Below, piece by piece: positions 23,150 to 34,759 of a DNA stretch of 58,870 nt. The stretch is taken from contig RBZT01000986.1 in the NCBI GenBank assembly GCA_003693705.1, positions 1 through 58,870 of the forward strand. The letters run 5' to 3'. Position 1 is the stretch's first letter, and each line of letters begins with the position of its first letter. The stretch comes from Polymyxa betae (taxonomy: Eukaryota > Endomyxa > Phytomyxea > Plasmodiophorida > Plasmodiophoridae). The position numbers and the translations under genes are program-made. The notes under the pieces are model-generated. The model ran no database searches. It saw only the letters and a program-made list of their open reading frames with translations, and had not been told where the DNA came from.

Positions 23150-24110
23150 CTTCCTCGTAGTCAGCCCTACCGGTAGCCTTCCAATACATCTTCTATACCA
23201 ATCTCAGCTACCATCTGTATTCCTTCGTGTATGCGGTTCAGTTGAAGTGTAAGCTAGTAACAATCGTTTTATTCTCTTTTTCGCAAATTTGCTCAACCTG
23301 GATTCATGTTATTCAAGCTGTTAGCGAGAAATATTCGCCTTTGATGCTCTAACGTTTCCGTCATTGACAATTGATCGCTGTTGGCCTAAAGCTTTCCGTA
23401 ATGTATTGGATACACTGCTTTATCTTCTGCTGTGAATATGTTCTTGAAACGAGCTGCAAGCCTTTAACACGTCCGTTTTGTGATTATCCTCTTTTACACC
23501 GATCGCCACATCATATTTTGCCCTTGTCTGGCACGTGTTATGTCGATCATGGCTTTCTATTCTGTTAAAAGATTACGTCCACGAACCACATCATATGTTA
23601 GATGATCGAGCGCTACAAACTTCTCCTGATATTAGTCATCTCATGCTGGGCGTCCACTGCCTTTGATGTTTACATGACCTTATCTGATGGCAGCAGACCG
23701 CTCCATCACTTGAAGTATCGTACTCATAGTCGTCTCAAGACGCATTGGCTTTAGCAAGACCACTTCCATATCCGCAATCTGTTCTGAATCGTTAATATCC
23801 ACAGAATAGGGAGATGCCTGGAATTCGATATCCCATTCCTTACCATGCTCACAATCGAAGCGCTTATATGTTGGGAGCTCGTTAGATAGTCTATATGTTG
23901 AAAGTGAACTCGTTCGCTCGAGAGGTAAACATGAATCGATGATTCGCTTGTATTGTTCACAAGTATGTATTGCTTTTAACATTTGCTTTATGTATCCATG
24001 TCAGTATTTCCAAAAAGATCTCTATAAAAAAAGACATGAGTCATGAGCCTATGCAAGAACCGTTAATGGTACGATCGTTAAGATTAAGGATGTTTATGTG
24101 AATGTCATTC
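23150..24110. other. Unresolved region, probably one small multi-exon gene
   Basis: Both strands hold suggestive frames. On plus, an ATG at about 23599 opens a signal-peptide-like start (YKLLLILVISCWASTAFDVY) that ends at a TAG about 50 codons later. On minus, 23680-23982 is a 100-codon frame with an acidic, helix-like C terminus. They exclude each other and neither matches a family with confidence. A small secreted or p24-like membrane protein is possible. Confidence 0.3.
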
Positions 24111-24135
24111 TAGTTTGAAATCATCTCATCAGATA

Positions 24136-25035
24136 ATGCCTGATACAGTATTAACACCAAGATCACATCTACTGATTATATCATCATCAGAATCACATCC
24201 TACTATTAGTAATGATCCATCACTAACCACTTCAACAGCATCTAAACCACCAAAAGATCGCTATATACGAACTCCAAGACATTCATACTTCCCATCAACA
24301 CCATCCAGATCGGTCTTTTCTGCTAAACGTCCTAGTTGGGGTGGAGCTGGCGTACTGGTCCCTGATGTGGCCAGCCGAAGTCAATCAACAGGACGAACTG
24401 GGTATGAGCATGATAGTTCTGCAGAATCATGGCAATGTGATAAGCAATTCCTAATGAGCATGATCAAAGAGATGCAATCAGATAGAGCTAATCTATCAGC
24501 AAGATTAGATAGTCAATTGTCTGCTGTTGAATCAGCTTACGAGCAAATACGAGAACTACATCAGCAACAAGATCGTTTAAGATCCATTGTCGAAGCTAAA
24601 AATACGGAAATCGAACTTCTAAGACAATATGAAGACAATCCAGATCTGAGCTCTAGACGTCGAGAACAACAATTAGAAAGTCGCATACAAGAGCTTTCAG
24701 AATCGGTTCGTGTATTAACTGAAAGATTAAAGACCATGGCAGAGATCAATCGAAGCCTAAGACAACAGATTCAAGATCTAAGTGCCAATACAATAGAAAG
24801 ACAGATGATAATAAGAAAGAGATGGGCAGCTGCTATCATGATACAAAAACATTGGAGACGGTGGATTCAACAACAACGTTATAAGGATCTAGTCTATGAT
24901 CGTATGGTGCTTGGGCAAGGTCAGAAAGCAGATGAACGAAGATGGCCATCATCTACTACTACATCCATACTAGTTAGTATGATGTTGGGTATTAGTATGA
25001 TATTGCTAGTATTGAAAGATAAGACAATAAGATAA
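24136..25035 (+). CDS. Coiled-coil IQ-motif protein with C-terminal membrane anchor
   Basis: A single exon from the ATG at 24136, about 299 residues. The N-terminal 95 residues are Ser/Thr/Pro-rich and disordered. Residues about 105-225 form a continuous coiled coil (SRIQELSESVRVLTERLKTM). An IQ-like calmodulin-binding motif follows (AAIMIQKHWRRWIQQQRY). The last 25 residues are hydrophobic with a short basic end (SILVSMMLGISMILLVLK), typical of a tail-anchored protein. It could tether an organelle to calmodulin or myosin-type partners; that is inference. No family recognised. Confidence 0.75.
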   Translation: MPDTVLTPRSHLLIISSSESHPTISNDPSLTTSTASKPPKDRYIRTPRHSYFPSTPSRSVFSAKRPSWGGAGVLVPDVASRSQSTGRTGYEHDSSAESWQCDKQFLMSMIKEMQSDRANLSARLDSQLSAVESAYEQIRELHQQQDRLRSIVEAKNTEIELLRQYEDNPDLSSRRREQQLESRIQELSESVRVLTERLKTMAEINRSLRQQIQDLSANTIERQMIIRKRWAAAIMIQKHWRRWIQQQRYKDLVYDRMVLGQGQKADERRWPSSTTTSILVSMMLGISMILLVLKDKTIR

Positions 25036-25359
25036 TTGTATGCCCTACATATATAATAAGCAAAGGAAGGTGCAGCTACTCATCATCATAGATAGGATAG
25101 ACAAGAGCCAGGTGTTGGAGCATGTCGGATCGGTGATTTGTAACAGTATCAAGTAACAAACAGGACCAAGTACGCAGGAGTTAATGAAGGGACGGGGTGA
25201 ACCCCAGCACACCACATGTTAATGGGATCGCAATCTCCAACAACTATCTCCGTACGGATTAATCGTTAGGCTTTAGTTGCGACCTCCATCTTCTACACTA
25301 GACCCGGTCACTCACCGAACATTGAAAGGCGTTTTCAATCTGATATCGACGCATCAGCT

Positions 25360-26259
25360 ATGGGACGAAAGAAGATTGAGATCCATAAGATTGATGATGT
25401 CAAGAATAGAGAGGTGACTTTCAATAAGAGGAAGGTGGGCCTTATGAAGAAAGCTATTGAATTATCTGTTCTGTGTGATTGTCAAGTTGCTGTTATTGTA
25501 TTTCATGGATCACATCTCTATCAGTATTCATCTGAACCAGCCATTACATCCATATTAGAGAAATACAATAATTACCAAGGCGCATATGATCAGATTCTCA
25601 ATGAAGACCTCGATGAACTTAAACCAGGTAAAGCGAGTTCGTTCAAGGTCGGGAAAACGTTCATCAAGGAGAGATATGAGCCTCAGCCTGCAATGGCAAC
25701 TGTTGTCATGTCTAATGATCACGTAGAGACATCGGAATCATCTCCATCATCATCAGCACTTGGATCACCACCTGCATCACAACATGCTCGACATCAGCAG
25801 CAGACACATCAAGTCTCATCACATCCACCAGCACCTCCATCAACATCATTACTATCAAAAAGAAAGAAACGAACTTTGAACGTTCATATTCCAGTTGGTC
25901 GTGATCAATCTGTTATAGAATTGGCTTCATCATATCGACATACAACATGTAATGGGACAAGTACGACCCCATCACAACAAGCACTCTTTTCACCAAGATA
26001 CGTTCGTGGACCAGGTGGCCCTGTTCCGGGAATGCTGGCTCCAGGTCCTAATACTTGGCCAACAGCCGTTCCATGCATATCTCCACCCTATCTACATTAT
26101 GGTTCACATCCAGGAGCAGGACCACCAGGTGCTGCTGGTCTATCATCAAGTCTGAATACGCCAACATTATCACCATTCGCTCCATATCCAGCACCATATG
26201 GTCATGGACCATCATCTCCTGCATTACCATTAGCAACATATCCGGTTGGACAGTTATAA
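25360..26259 (+). CDS. MADS-box transcription factor, MEF2 (type II) class
   Basis: A single exon starting MGRKKIEIHKIDDVKNREVT. The MADS box continues FNKRKVGLMKKAIELSVLCD and CQVAVIVFHGSHLYQYSS, with the MEF2-type G-R-K-K-I start and the LMKKA/ELSVLCD signature, then a short MEF2-like helix (ITSILEKYNNY). Such factors bind CArG-like A/T-rich DNA as dimers. The C-terminal 190 residues are low complexity, rich in Ser, Pro, His and Gln, and contain a basic KRKKR stretch that may be a nuclear signal. There is no intron, unlike most neighbours. The target genes are unknown. Confidence 0.93.
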   Translation: MGRKKIEIHKIDDVKNREVTFNKRKVGLMKKAIELSVLCDCQVAVIVFHGSHLYQYSSEPAITSILEKYNNYQGAYDQILNEDLDELKPGKASSFKVGKTFIKERYEPQPAMATVVMSNDHVETSESSPSSSALGSPPASQHARHQQQTHQVSSHPPAPPSTSLLSKRKKRTLNVHIPVGRDQSVIELASSYRHTTCNGTSTTPSQQALFSPRYVRGPGGPVPGMLAPGPNTWPTAVPCISPPYLHYGSHPGAGPPGAAGLSSSLNTPTLSPFAPYPAPYGHGPSSPALPLATYPVGQL

Positions 26260-26749
26260 TTATTAGCAATAGATTGCTGCTGCTGTCTTACCTTGCCAAT
26301 GTTATTTAACTTCTATATAACCTGTTCTGTCATTATATTTACTACATTCCTAACCATCGTAATCGCTATTTGTGTGCAGAATCCCAATTATGGTAGAAAC
26401 AGAACATCTGCAGTTTGATATCATGCATAGTGGTATATAATATTTATAGTGTAAAGCGGACGCTCAACCCCCAAAGACCAGCCGCGAATATTTCTAGCTA
26501 TTAATAGAGATGAGGAGATTGAGTGATGGATTTGTAGTCGCAATAAGACATTCTATTACTGGGTTAAATAGAGAGATGTGGCTCATATAATCGAGATCAA
26601 TAGACCGTTGTTGTTAGCTAGCCTGATCTAATCCATCCATCAGCCCAATGGTTCGAGTCGTACTGGCCACGACCATGTTATCTGCTCTGCTTGTGGACTA
26701 GATGCAGGAGCATGGTATCAGTGTCAGTCACATTGGCTGATTTGATGTC
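26260..26749. other. Intergenic region before CFAP65
   Basis: No gene seen. One copy of the recurrent 12-mer GTCGTACTGGCC lies at 26657-26668, within a short open frame starting at about 26648 that ends after 17 codons. It may be the 5' leader of the CFAP65 gene. Confidence 0.4.
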
Positions 26750-29700
26750 ATGTCCACCAAGCATCGAATTAATCGTCATGATCGTATCAATCATTATGGT
26801 ATAGATACTGTTAGTAGAATAATATGGACCAAATGGTAAGCTTGGCTTAGCCAAGGTCTTCCCCTTATTGATGGCATTGTTAGGGAGGTCGGTGGACGTT
26901 ATAATAAATCGCTGACGTTCAGAAATGTATCATCTGCAGCTAGAACTATACAGTATAATATACCAGATCTGAATGTATTCTATATGGAATTTCCTGAACC
27001 TGTTAAATTAAATCCAGGAATGTCATATACAACCCAGATCTCATTCCGACCTATTCACTACAAATCCTATCAAGATGTTATTCAGGTTCAGTATCAGATA
27101 GTCTGTATGGTCACTGTATACGTTAGTAACTATAGAGTTTAGGTTCATACAGATCTGGGTGATTTCGTTATTGGAATACATGCAGAAACTCTATCATTAA
27201 ATGTATCAATTCCAGATTCGATCGACTTTTCCTTCTGTCCAGTAACAAAATGACCTCTGTTATATTTCATTTAACATATCTATTAGGTTGGGATAAATTC
27301 CAGCCAGCAATTCTCAGTTATGAATTCATCGTTATGTGCAACAACAGTCAGTTGGAGTATTCAACAACCATTCTGTATCCGTCCTACATCTGCAAATATC
27401 TCACCTCAACAATCTCAAATATTCCACTGTTCTCTCCAACCTGATATTGCAGCTGTACATAAAGCTGAAGCACGTTGCACAGTATGAACCTTCTCTTAAA
27501 GATTGCGATTGTTGAATGAAAACGATGTTGGTAGATTACAGGAGCATCGGGAGTGGAATCTGAGACCCGATCTGTATCAGTTCAGGCTATCTCCAAGTAC
27601 GTGTCTGCCCTGGTCATACTGGTCCCGTCCGTTTGATATCACGCTGTAGATACGCCCATATCGAGGTTGATAGCGATCAGGTGGAATTCGGTCTGGTCCC
27701 ATTAGATCGACATGAATATCGATATATTACTATCAGGAATCTATCATTGGTTCCAGCTCACATACATTGCCAACGTTCAACCGCGGGTCAGCAGGATCCG
27801 TTCTGGCTCCAACTACCGGCTGATAATATCCCGGTCAGATCGGTGCGAAAGTCGTGCTGGTCCCTTGGCTGAGATCCTGTTTTTGATGACACAGATCGGT
27901 CCCGAATCGTCCGCAACGATAACGGTTCATTACAAAGCTGGACAATTAGGTCAGAGATCAGTCCAGCAGTTCCAGATTGGATGTACGGGCGGGAATACTG
28001 TCCCACTGATCTGTCGTGGGACAGGCCTTGGACCCAGTCTTCGTATTGAGCCTGAATATATCGATTTTAAAGACGTGAGATATGGGGCCATATTTGAAAG
28101 GGATTGTTAATAGAGATGTTGTAATCAGATTGAACTTGGGAATAGTTCGCATCAATCAGTAGTATTATGTAATGATTCAGAATATGTTCCTGTAAGATAT
28201 GAGATTATTGGAGGTTATGGTGTATTCCAATTAGGATCAAGATCTGGAGAGATCCAGCCCGGGCTATCCATTAATATTCGAGTAATATGAATAGTAGCTC
28301 ATTATATGCAGGATTGAATATCTGACTCTGCATTGAACAGATCCGATTCCGGCCCGATCAAGCTATCAATTACTATGAGAGATTGGAGATCTTAGTCTAC
28401 CAAGGCTCTCCTCTATTTGTTCACATGATTGCGACTTGTTTCAGTCGAGATATTCGTCCAGCTCAATTCACCATAGATCAGGTAACCAACATCTTGCTGA
28501 TATTTTCTATCTGCTCGGATACACAGTTCCAGTCTCATATCAACGTTCGTATTGATTCCGTGTTTTAGTTGAAACAATATCATCAACGTTGTGCTGTTAA
28601 TCTGGGTCTTGTATCACCTCAATCGCTTCAACATCGAATAGATCAATATCGGTATCTTTCTGCTTTATGTTTAAAGTACTTAATGAAAAAATTCATGAGA
28701 ATGTGCTTTTGACTTTGGGGCTCTTTTATGGTGTCATTTCTCAATTGCATATCTGACCTTGATATTAGAGACAAGATAGATTCGGCGCCGATCATCACGA
28801 ATCTGTCGCCGGGACCATCGCGATTTGATTCTTATTTCCGTGTAACCGAGATTAGAGCAGCTGAGATTGTTGAGTCCGGGATCGGTATTCAGTTCGGTTC
28901 ATGTCTGATTGCAGATGGAGTTAAGACCCGCCAAGTTCATGTTCAAAATCACACTGAAACAAAGGTGGGCTGAACCAGGTCGTTTCCTCTCAGTTTTACC
29001 GATTGAAAATGTTTCCAACAGATATCGATCATCTGGCACGATGAGGTTGTTCGGAATTCACTGTTCATAATCCGTCCCAAACGACAAGATATTCGACCGC
29101 AATCGTCGGCAGAATTCGAATTAGGGTTTCACCCGCAACATGATCATCGATACTATTCGAGGAATATCTCAGCTACCGTTTATTTCAAGGTCGTACTGTC
29201 TCACTCCATATGCTGTTCATAGCACAACTAACTGCAAATTCAGGTCAATCGCTCATTCCGATTAGTGACAGATTCGACATTTTGTCCACCTTGGAACTTG
29301 ATCGTTCCTGTATTCGGCAATACATTCAGCCATGGAGCTGAACATTTCTTCCCGGTTGGAGGATTCCATCCAGCTCATATTCAGCTACCTGCTGTTCGTC
29401 CTGGACAGGTATCATATGGGACTGTTCGTCTCGATAATCAAGGTCGGGGAACATTCAACTGAATTGTCTCAAATCCAATTGAATCGCTCAGGCAGTACGC
29501 CCATACATTTCCTGTTTACTCGGACTTCAACAGACGATGATATTCTGCAATTGAAACCCGGCTCAGGATGCGTTCGACCGAATGCTTTCGCCATCATCGC
29601 TCTGCGATTCTCTCCGAAACAGATCGGATCGGTCCATTTCGATTTTGAATGTGTAGTGAACTATACACAGAAATGGCTGTTAAATGTCACAGCAGAAGCA

Positions 29701-32700
29701 GAACAAGTTCTGGTCAAATTTCAACCGAAATCGACGATTTATTTCCCTCCATCTTGTCCAGGTCTTGAATCTGTTCCTCCATCTGTATGAATTTATTCAT
29801 GTTCAATGGCAGGTTCAATCAGTTCCAGATCTCAGACGATATCAAACATAACGCAAATTCCAGCTGCATTTCGCATCAATATTGATCAAGTTGGTGTCGT
29901 TTCAATTGTTCGTTCTTAAAGGGCTCATTGATTTGAAAGTCTTTACGCGATGTTCTGAAAGCTGAACCTGATCATGGATACATTCTGGGAAATGATTCAG
30001 TTGAGGTCGTCTGGTCGTTAAATCGACCGCATCAACAACGAATTGTATCCAAGGTCCAGTATATTGTTTCATGGGCCGTACTGTCTCCCAAAATCTGAAC
30101 TTGCACTAAGGTTATCTGCGATTTATTTCATGATCTGCACGACCAAGCTCCTTGCACGAGCATTCCATTAATGATAAAGGCGGATGCAGGACGATTGAGT
30201 GCAGATCTGGAATTGATTGATGCAGATGTGACATCTATCAGTATAGTTGGTGTATCATGCACACATCGATTACGGTTAATTAACAACAGTGATTGTGAAT
30301 TAATTTACAAATTGGATTGCAAGGTGATCATTCATTATGATATATCTTCACCATATGTATTATTGAGCTATGATGATCTTTAGATGTTATCTCAGCTTTC
30401 ATTCGATTACGATCTTCGTCTAGATCAAGATTCTGGTTCATTACCTGGACATGGATCTACTATTATTGATTGTATTATAACATTATGGGGTAGATCATCA
30501 TATCAGGTTTATATAGCATGCTCTGTGCCTTCTGCACACAATCAGGTTACTCACTGAATATTCCTAAATCCATGACCTAATATATACAGCAGATCTGCGA
30601 CATTACTGTATCGGGTGAGACAGTACTACCGAGTCTACAAATTGTCGATATATTCTCCGATGATATTCCTGTATCCAGTATGGACAAACTTGTATTGCCT
30701 GTTTATGTTTTCATTTAAACTTGTTAACTAACATGAGCTGTTTTAGTTCAGGCCTGATCTGATCAATATGTGTCTTAGCAATGACCTGTCTAAGTTTGAA
30801 TCTGATCTGGTAACATTACATTTCATATTTCTAAACCTCTGCCTCATCTGCATCAATGTAGCAAAAATTCGGTCCCAGTCCTGATCTATGCTGGACATCT
30901 GAATATATGTCTCAGGTTGATAGATATCATTTATTAACAGATTCGAACTGATTCACAACTCAGTATATACCGACTTATACATGTCGATTAATGCCAAGAT
31001 TATTGGGACATACCAGTACATGTACTGTAATTAGGTTACAGAATACTGGCCCAGTCCCGGTACAGCTTCAGATACATGGACCAACAGCATTAGATTTAGA
31101 TCATGAATTATGGGTGGATCCTGAACAGCGATCGGCTCAACAACAGCAGTATATTCAGGTCGGAGATTTGCACAAATATCTGATGCTAAACTTAATATGA
31201 TGCTCGTCAGATCATTAAGAATGAATTTGTTCGATTTGAGCCCGAACGTGCTCATATCGCTGTCAATGAATTCGTTGATATCGTGCTGACTTGTTCTCAT
31301 AGCCTTGTACAATCGGTAACGGTTTCGCATTGTTGTACTCAGGCAAATGATTGATTGGAATCATAACAGATTCAGCTTCCTCTTATATTTGACATATCAT
31401 TGGGAAAGAAGTTCATCTGTCATCTTTCAGTCGATACTGTGCTACACAATCTTCGAGCTGTCACTTTACTCGGTATTCGAGCGTATGGCGATCCTTGACG
31501 CTGATTAACGGATTACGTATTGTAGATCGATGTCATGAATTAGAGCCGATGCCAATTGGACTGCAAGAGCACAATGTATCCATACAACAAGTTCGGCTAC
31601 ACAACAACTGTGCTGTCCCCGTTCAATTCCAGATTAATGATGAAGAGTTCCTTCGAACAAACGAGACTGCTGTTGGATATCCTGTTCTGCAATGTTTAAC
31701 CAAACAGGGTGTCATTCAACCCAATGACGTAATCGATGTCGCAATCAAGTTCAGACCGCTGCAACCCATTACATACAGGTAATGCATTAACACTCGCTGT
31801 ATTGTTTTAACATCCTTTTTCTGAAATACAGATCTAAATTGGAAGTTGTTGTGCCCAATGGGACAACCGAACAATTTGAAATTACTGGACGTGGATTTGT
31901 GCCAGGAGCAAAGATTTGTAACACATTGAAATCTGTATATAATGCCACAATCCGTCCAGAGAATCGTTTAGCAGTTCTTTATCCCTATATCATCCAAACC
32001 GGGCAGATGTCTTTCAACAGCGTATCAATTAAACCTTTAAACGCGAAATCATTGCTCATTGGTTCTTCTAGAGCACTGAGCATATCGTATTTATCGAGAA
32101 CATATCTAATGACCAAATATGCTTTGAATTCTGCAAGGAGTCCAGGTTAAAAGAGCAACCGTTTTCTCCATTCAAGTTTGCTCATTCTGAAAGCAGAGCT
32201 TCTGATATTGACGTCAACATCGAAATCGAACCCAGGAAAGCAGTTCTGGATGCAGGTCAAAGAGTTCTGGTTCATGTTAACATCTCTGCTGGATCTATCA
32301 TACAACGATTATCGAAGTTGATTCGAATTTGTTTTTGTCGGGTGTCCCAACAATCAGGACTTGACTCTCAACCAAATTTGGGAAAAATGTTTGATTTCAG
32401 GTTTGGAATCTTTGATCTGTGTTAAGCCAGAATCCTTGATTGTACTAGGAGGGAAGGGTTGGCATATCATAACACAATACGATCTCGAATGGCATCCAAA
32501 ACTCTCTTTAAACCGATCGATACCTCTCGAGTAATCTTCTGCTATTTATTGACCAGAGTTTCTGACTTAAATCTCACAGGAATGGAGTATCAATAACCAA
32601 CTACAGAAACCATTGATGTCGTCTTCACTGTGGCTGGAAATTCAAGGCGATATAACCGCAGCTCCTGTTGAATCTTTACCTCCTTTCGTCCCTCTAATTA

Positions 32701-33227
32701 CCGATTTTAACAGTCAACGTAAACGGATGGACATTAGATGGGTTAGTGGATATTCCTAACAACTTTTACAGAGACCTCTGGGATGGATTTACAACAACAG
32801 AAATCCATGGTCTATTCATTTCTAGGCGACATGATTTCGAAGAAGCAGTATCAACCGATTCCTGGTGCTCGCCAGTTGATTCCTTTCTTTGTACATCTGC
32901 CAGACGGGCCATTACTTAATCCAACTGAGACGGCTCAAGACCTTGAAGGATATGTTGGAGAGAAATTGTTGCAGCATCGCGTCAGGTACGATGGTCGGGT
33001 ATTTCATTGGAATACGTTTTAATGGAGGTTGCAGAACTACAGCTGAGTCTCGGCCAACACATCAGAAATCTACAGAGACATTTCTGCATGATTCGTCGTT
33101 CTATAGGACAGCCCAGCAGTTAATTAATGAGATAATGTTGGATCTGATTCACGATATTGATAATGAGGAGTTTAAAATCGACACACCTCCAAAACAAATT
33201 GTCGTGAAAGGGTTAGTATTTAAGTAG
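26750..33227 (+). CDS. CFAP65: Cilia- and flagella-associated protein 65 (MSP/ASH-repeat axonemal protein)
   Basis: The first exons read WTKWEVGGRYNKSLTFRNVS, then LNPGMSYTTQISFRP and SIQQPFCIRPTSANISPQQS, the order and spacing of the N-terminal MSP-like/ASH domains of CFAP65 (CCDC108). Further repeats include SDQVEFGLVPLDRHEYRYI, CRGTGLGPSLRIEPEYIDF, YGVFQLGSRSGEIQPGLS, the linker ATCFSRDIRPAQFT, LPAVRPGQVSYGTVRLDNQG and STIYFPPSCPGLESV. The C-terminal exons (32783-33227) end HDIDNEEFKIDTPPKQIVVK. CFAP65 belongs to the central-apparatus/axonemal network and is needed for flagellar motility. More than twenty short introns interrupt it. Several begin with or contain the core CGTACTG or CATACTGGTCC. 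The predicted product is about 1,700-1,900 residues. HYDIN or CFAP47 are the alternatives, but segment order fits CFAP65 best. Confidence 0.82.
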
Positions 33228-33270
33228 GAATGATAAACGAAACGGTCAATCGAACGATAACTGGATTATA

Positions 33271-34474
33271 TTACATTGGGGATGATTTAGCAATGTTACT
33301 AAACCTTTCACTGCTCTCACGAACGAATTGGTTTAATGGTCCATCTTTAGAGAAGAGCTTGATGAAGTCCTCAATAAGCTCTTTGGAGTTATCAACCCAA
33401 AATCCAATACTGTCTTGGATCTCTTTCACGTTATCTTTGATGTTGTTTTTTATTTCATCAACCTTGCTTACAGCTCAGAAATAGGACAGAAATACTAGCG
33501 CAGAACTGACCTGTTTGACAACCTTTTCAGCCATTTGAATTCGTTTTTCTCTTAAGAAAGAGACACCCATTTCTTGTCGCGAAATACCCCGAGCTAGGTT
33601 TCGGCGAACTGGAAAAAATGAAATTTATATAATGAATGATTGTGTCAAGCTTACCAAAGCTGTCATAATCCTTTACAATTCTGTTTATAATGTCAGTCGT
33701 TGAGATGCCATCGGTCCTGAAGCCATAATTTAAAACTAATGATAACAACAACGTCGACAAGAATGTGACCTTTCAGTGGCAACAAACATTCCTTTCTCCT
33801 TCACGAACGCATATACATCACTACTTGCACCAGATGCATCAGGATATGGAAGGTCATCATGAGCTACATAATCGATCTTATGCTGCTCGAGAAAATCCAT
33901 TGTCAGAACCCTGTTAAAAATTAACAACATAAGTCGATTGAAACTGATCAAACTACGAGATACCAGGGCGAATCTTCAATAATTTCATCGACCCATTTAC
34001 AATGGCGGACTGATTCGTATCTTTCTCTTTCATTCATGACAGTCCTACCCTTATATTTATGGGTCACAGCATCCGAACATACACTAAACATCAAACAATC
34101 AAAAATCATGAAAGCATCAATAAAGAGAGATTACCCAACGATAAGATGAACCTCATGACCAGGGAATATATTCTTGGCCTGTTCAAGTTGTCGCGCATGA
34201 CCGAAATGGAATAAATCGAAAATACCATCAGCTACGCGTCGTAATTAACCGATAGATACAGCCATAAAGACAGGAACTAACCAAAGACACGAACTGGCCG
34301 GCCTTGAGGCAATTCATTCATGGGGGCTCTGGCGGTCGGAAGCAGTGTGGTTGTTCTCTGCTTCTTACGAGCCGGTGACGGTGTCCTATTGGGGGATCGT
34401 GTCGACGACTCAGGTGACGACGATGGTGATCGGCGATTAGCAGATCGAGATCTACCAGTTGACTTGTGCGACAT
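33271..34474 (-). CDS. PCYT1: Choline-phosphate cytidylyltransferase
   Basis: The N terminus is Arg/Ser-rich ([20 protein letters not shown]) and may be a nuclear or regulated tail. The catalytic domain reads [20 protein letters not shown] (with the HxGH nucleotide motif as HFGH), then [53 protein letters not shown] and [20 protein letters not shown]. An amphipathic C-terminal helix (about 33271-33480), with [15 protein letters not shown], resembles the membrane-sensing M domain. The enzyme makes CDP-choline, the rate-limiting step of the Kennedy pathway for phosphatidylcholine. About eight short introns. It converges on CFAP65 with 43 bp between stop codons. Confidence 0.92.
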
Positions 34475-34759
34475 GATGATTAATATCAATGAGTGCCTTG
34501 CAGTTGCCTATTATTGATTCAGCCATAAAACACAATACAAGTTACGCTACCACACACGGTATCATCGGTCGCTCTCTCATAATCTCATACTTTTAATCAC
34601 TCTCTATCTCTAATTATCAATCCATTTTCATAAGCAAAGCTTCTTTATTCCAAACACAATACATGAAGACGAAGATGTTGTCATCGCGCGTGCCCATCCG
34701 AAAGCCCAGGCCCGTGCCTTGGTCATGCTGCCAATCGTGAAACCGTTTAATTCTTCAAC

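Noticed and set aside
26048-26309. Frames on both strands over the MADS tail
   Set aside because: Shadows of the trinucleotide-rich coding tail of the MADS-box gene.
26645-26670. GGTTCGAGTC resembling a tRNA T-loop
   Set aside because: No pairing T-stem, acceptor stem, anticodon arm or D-arm could be drawn around it.
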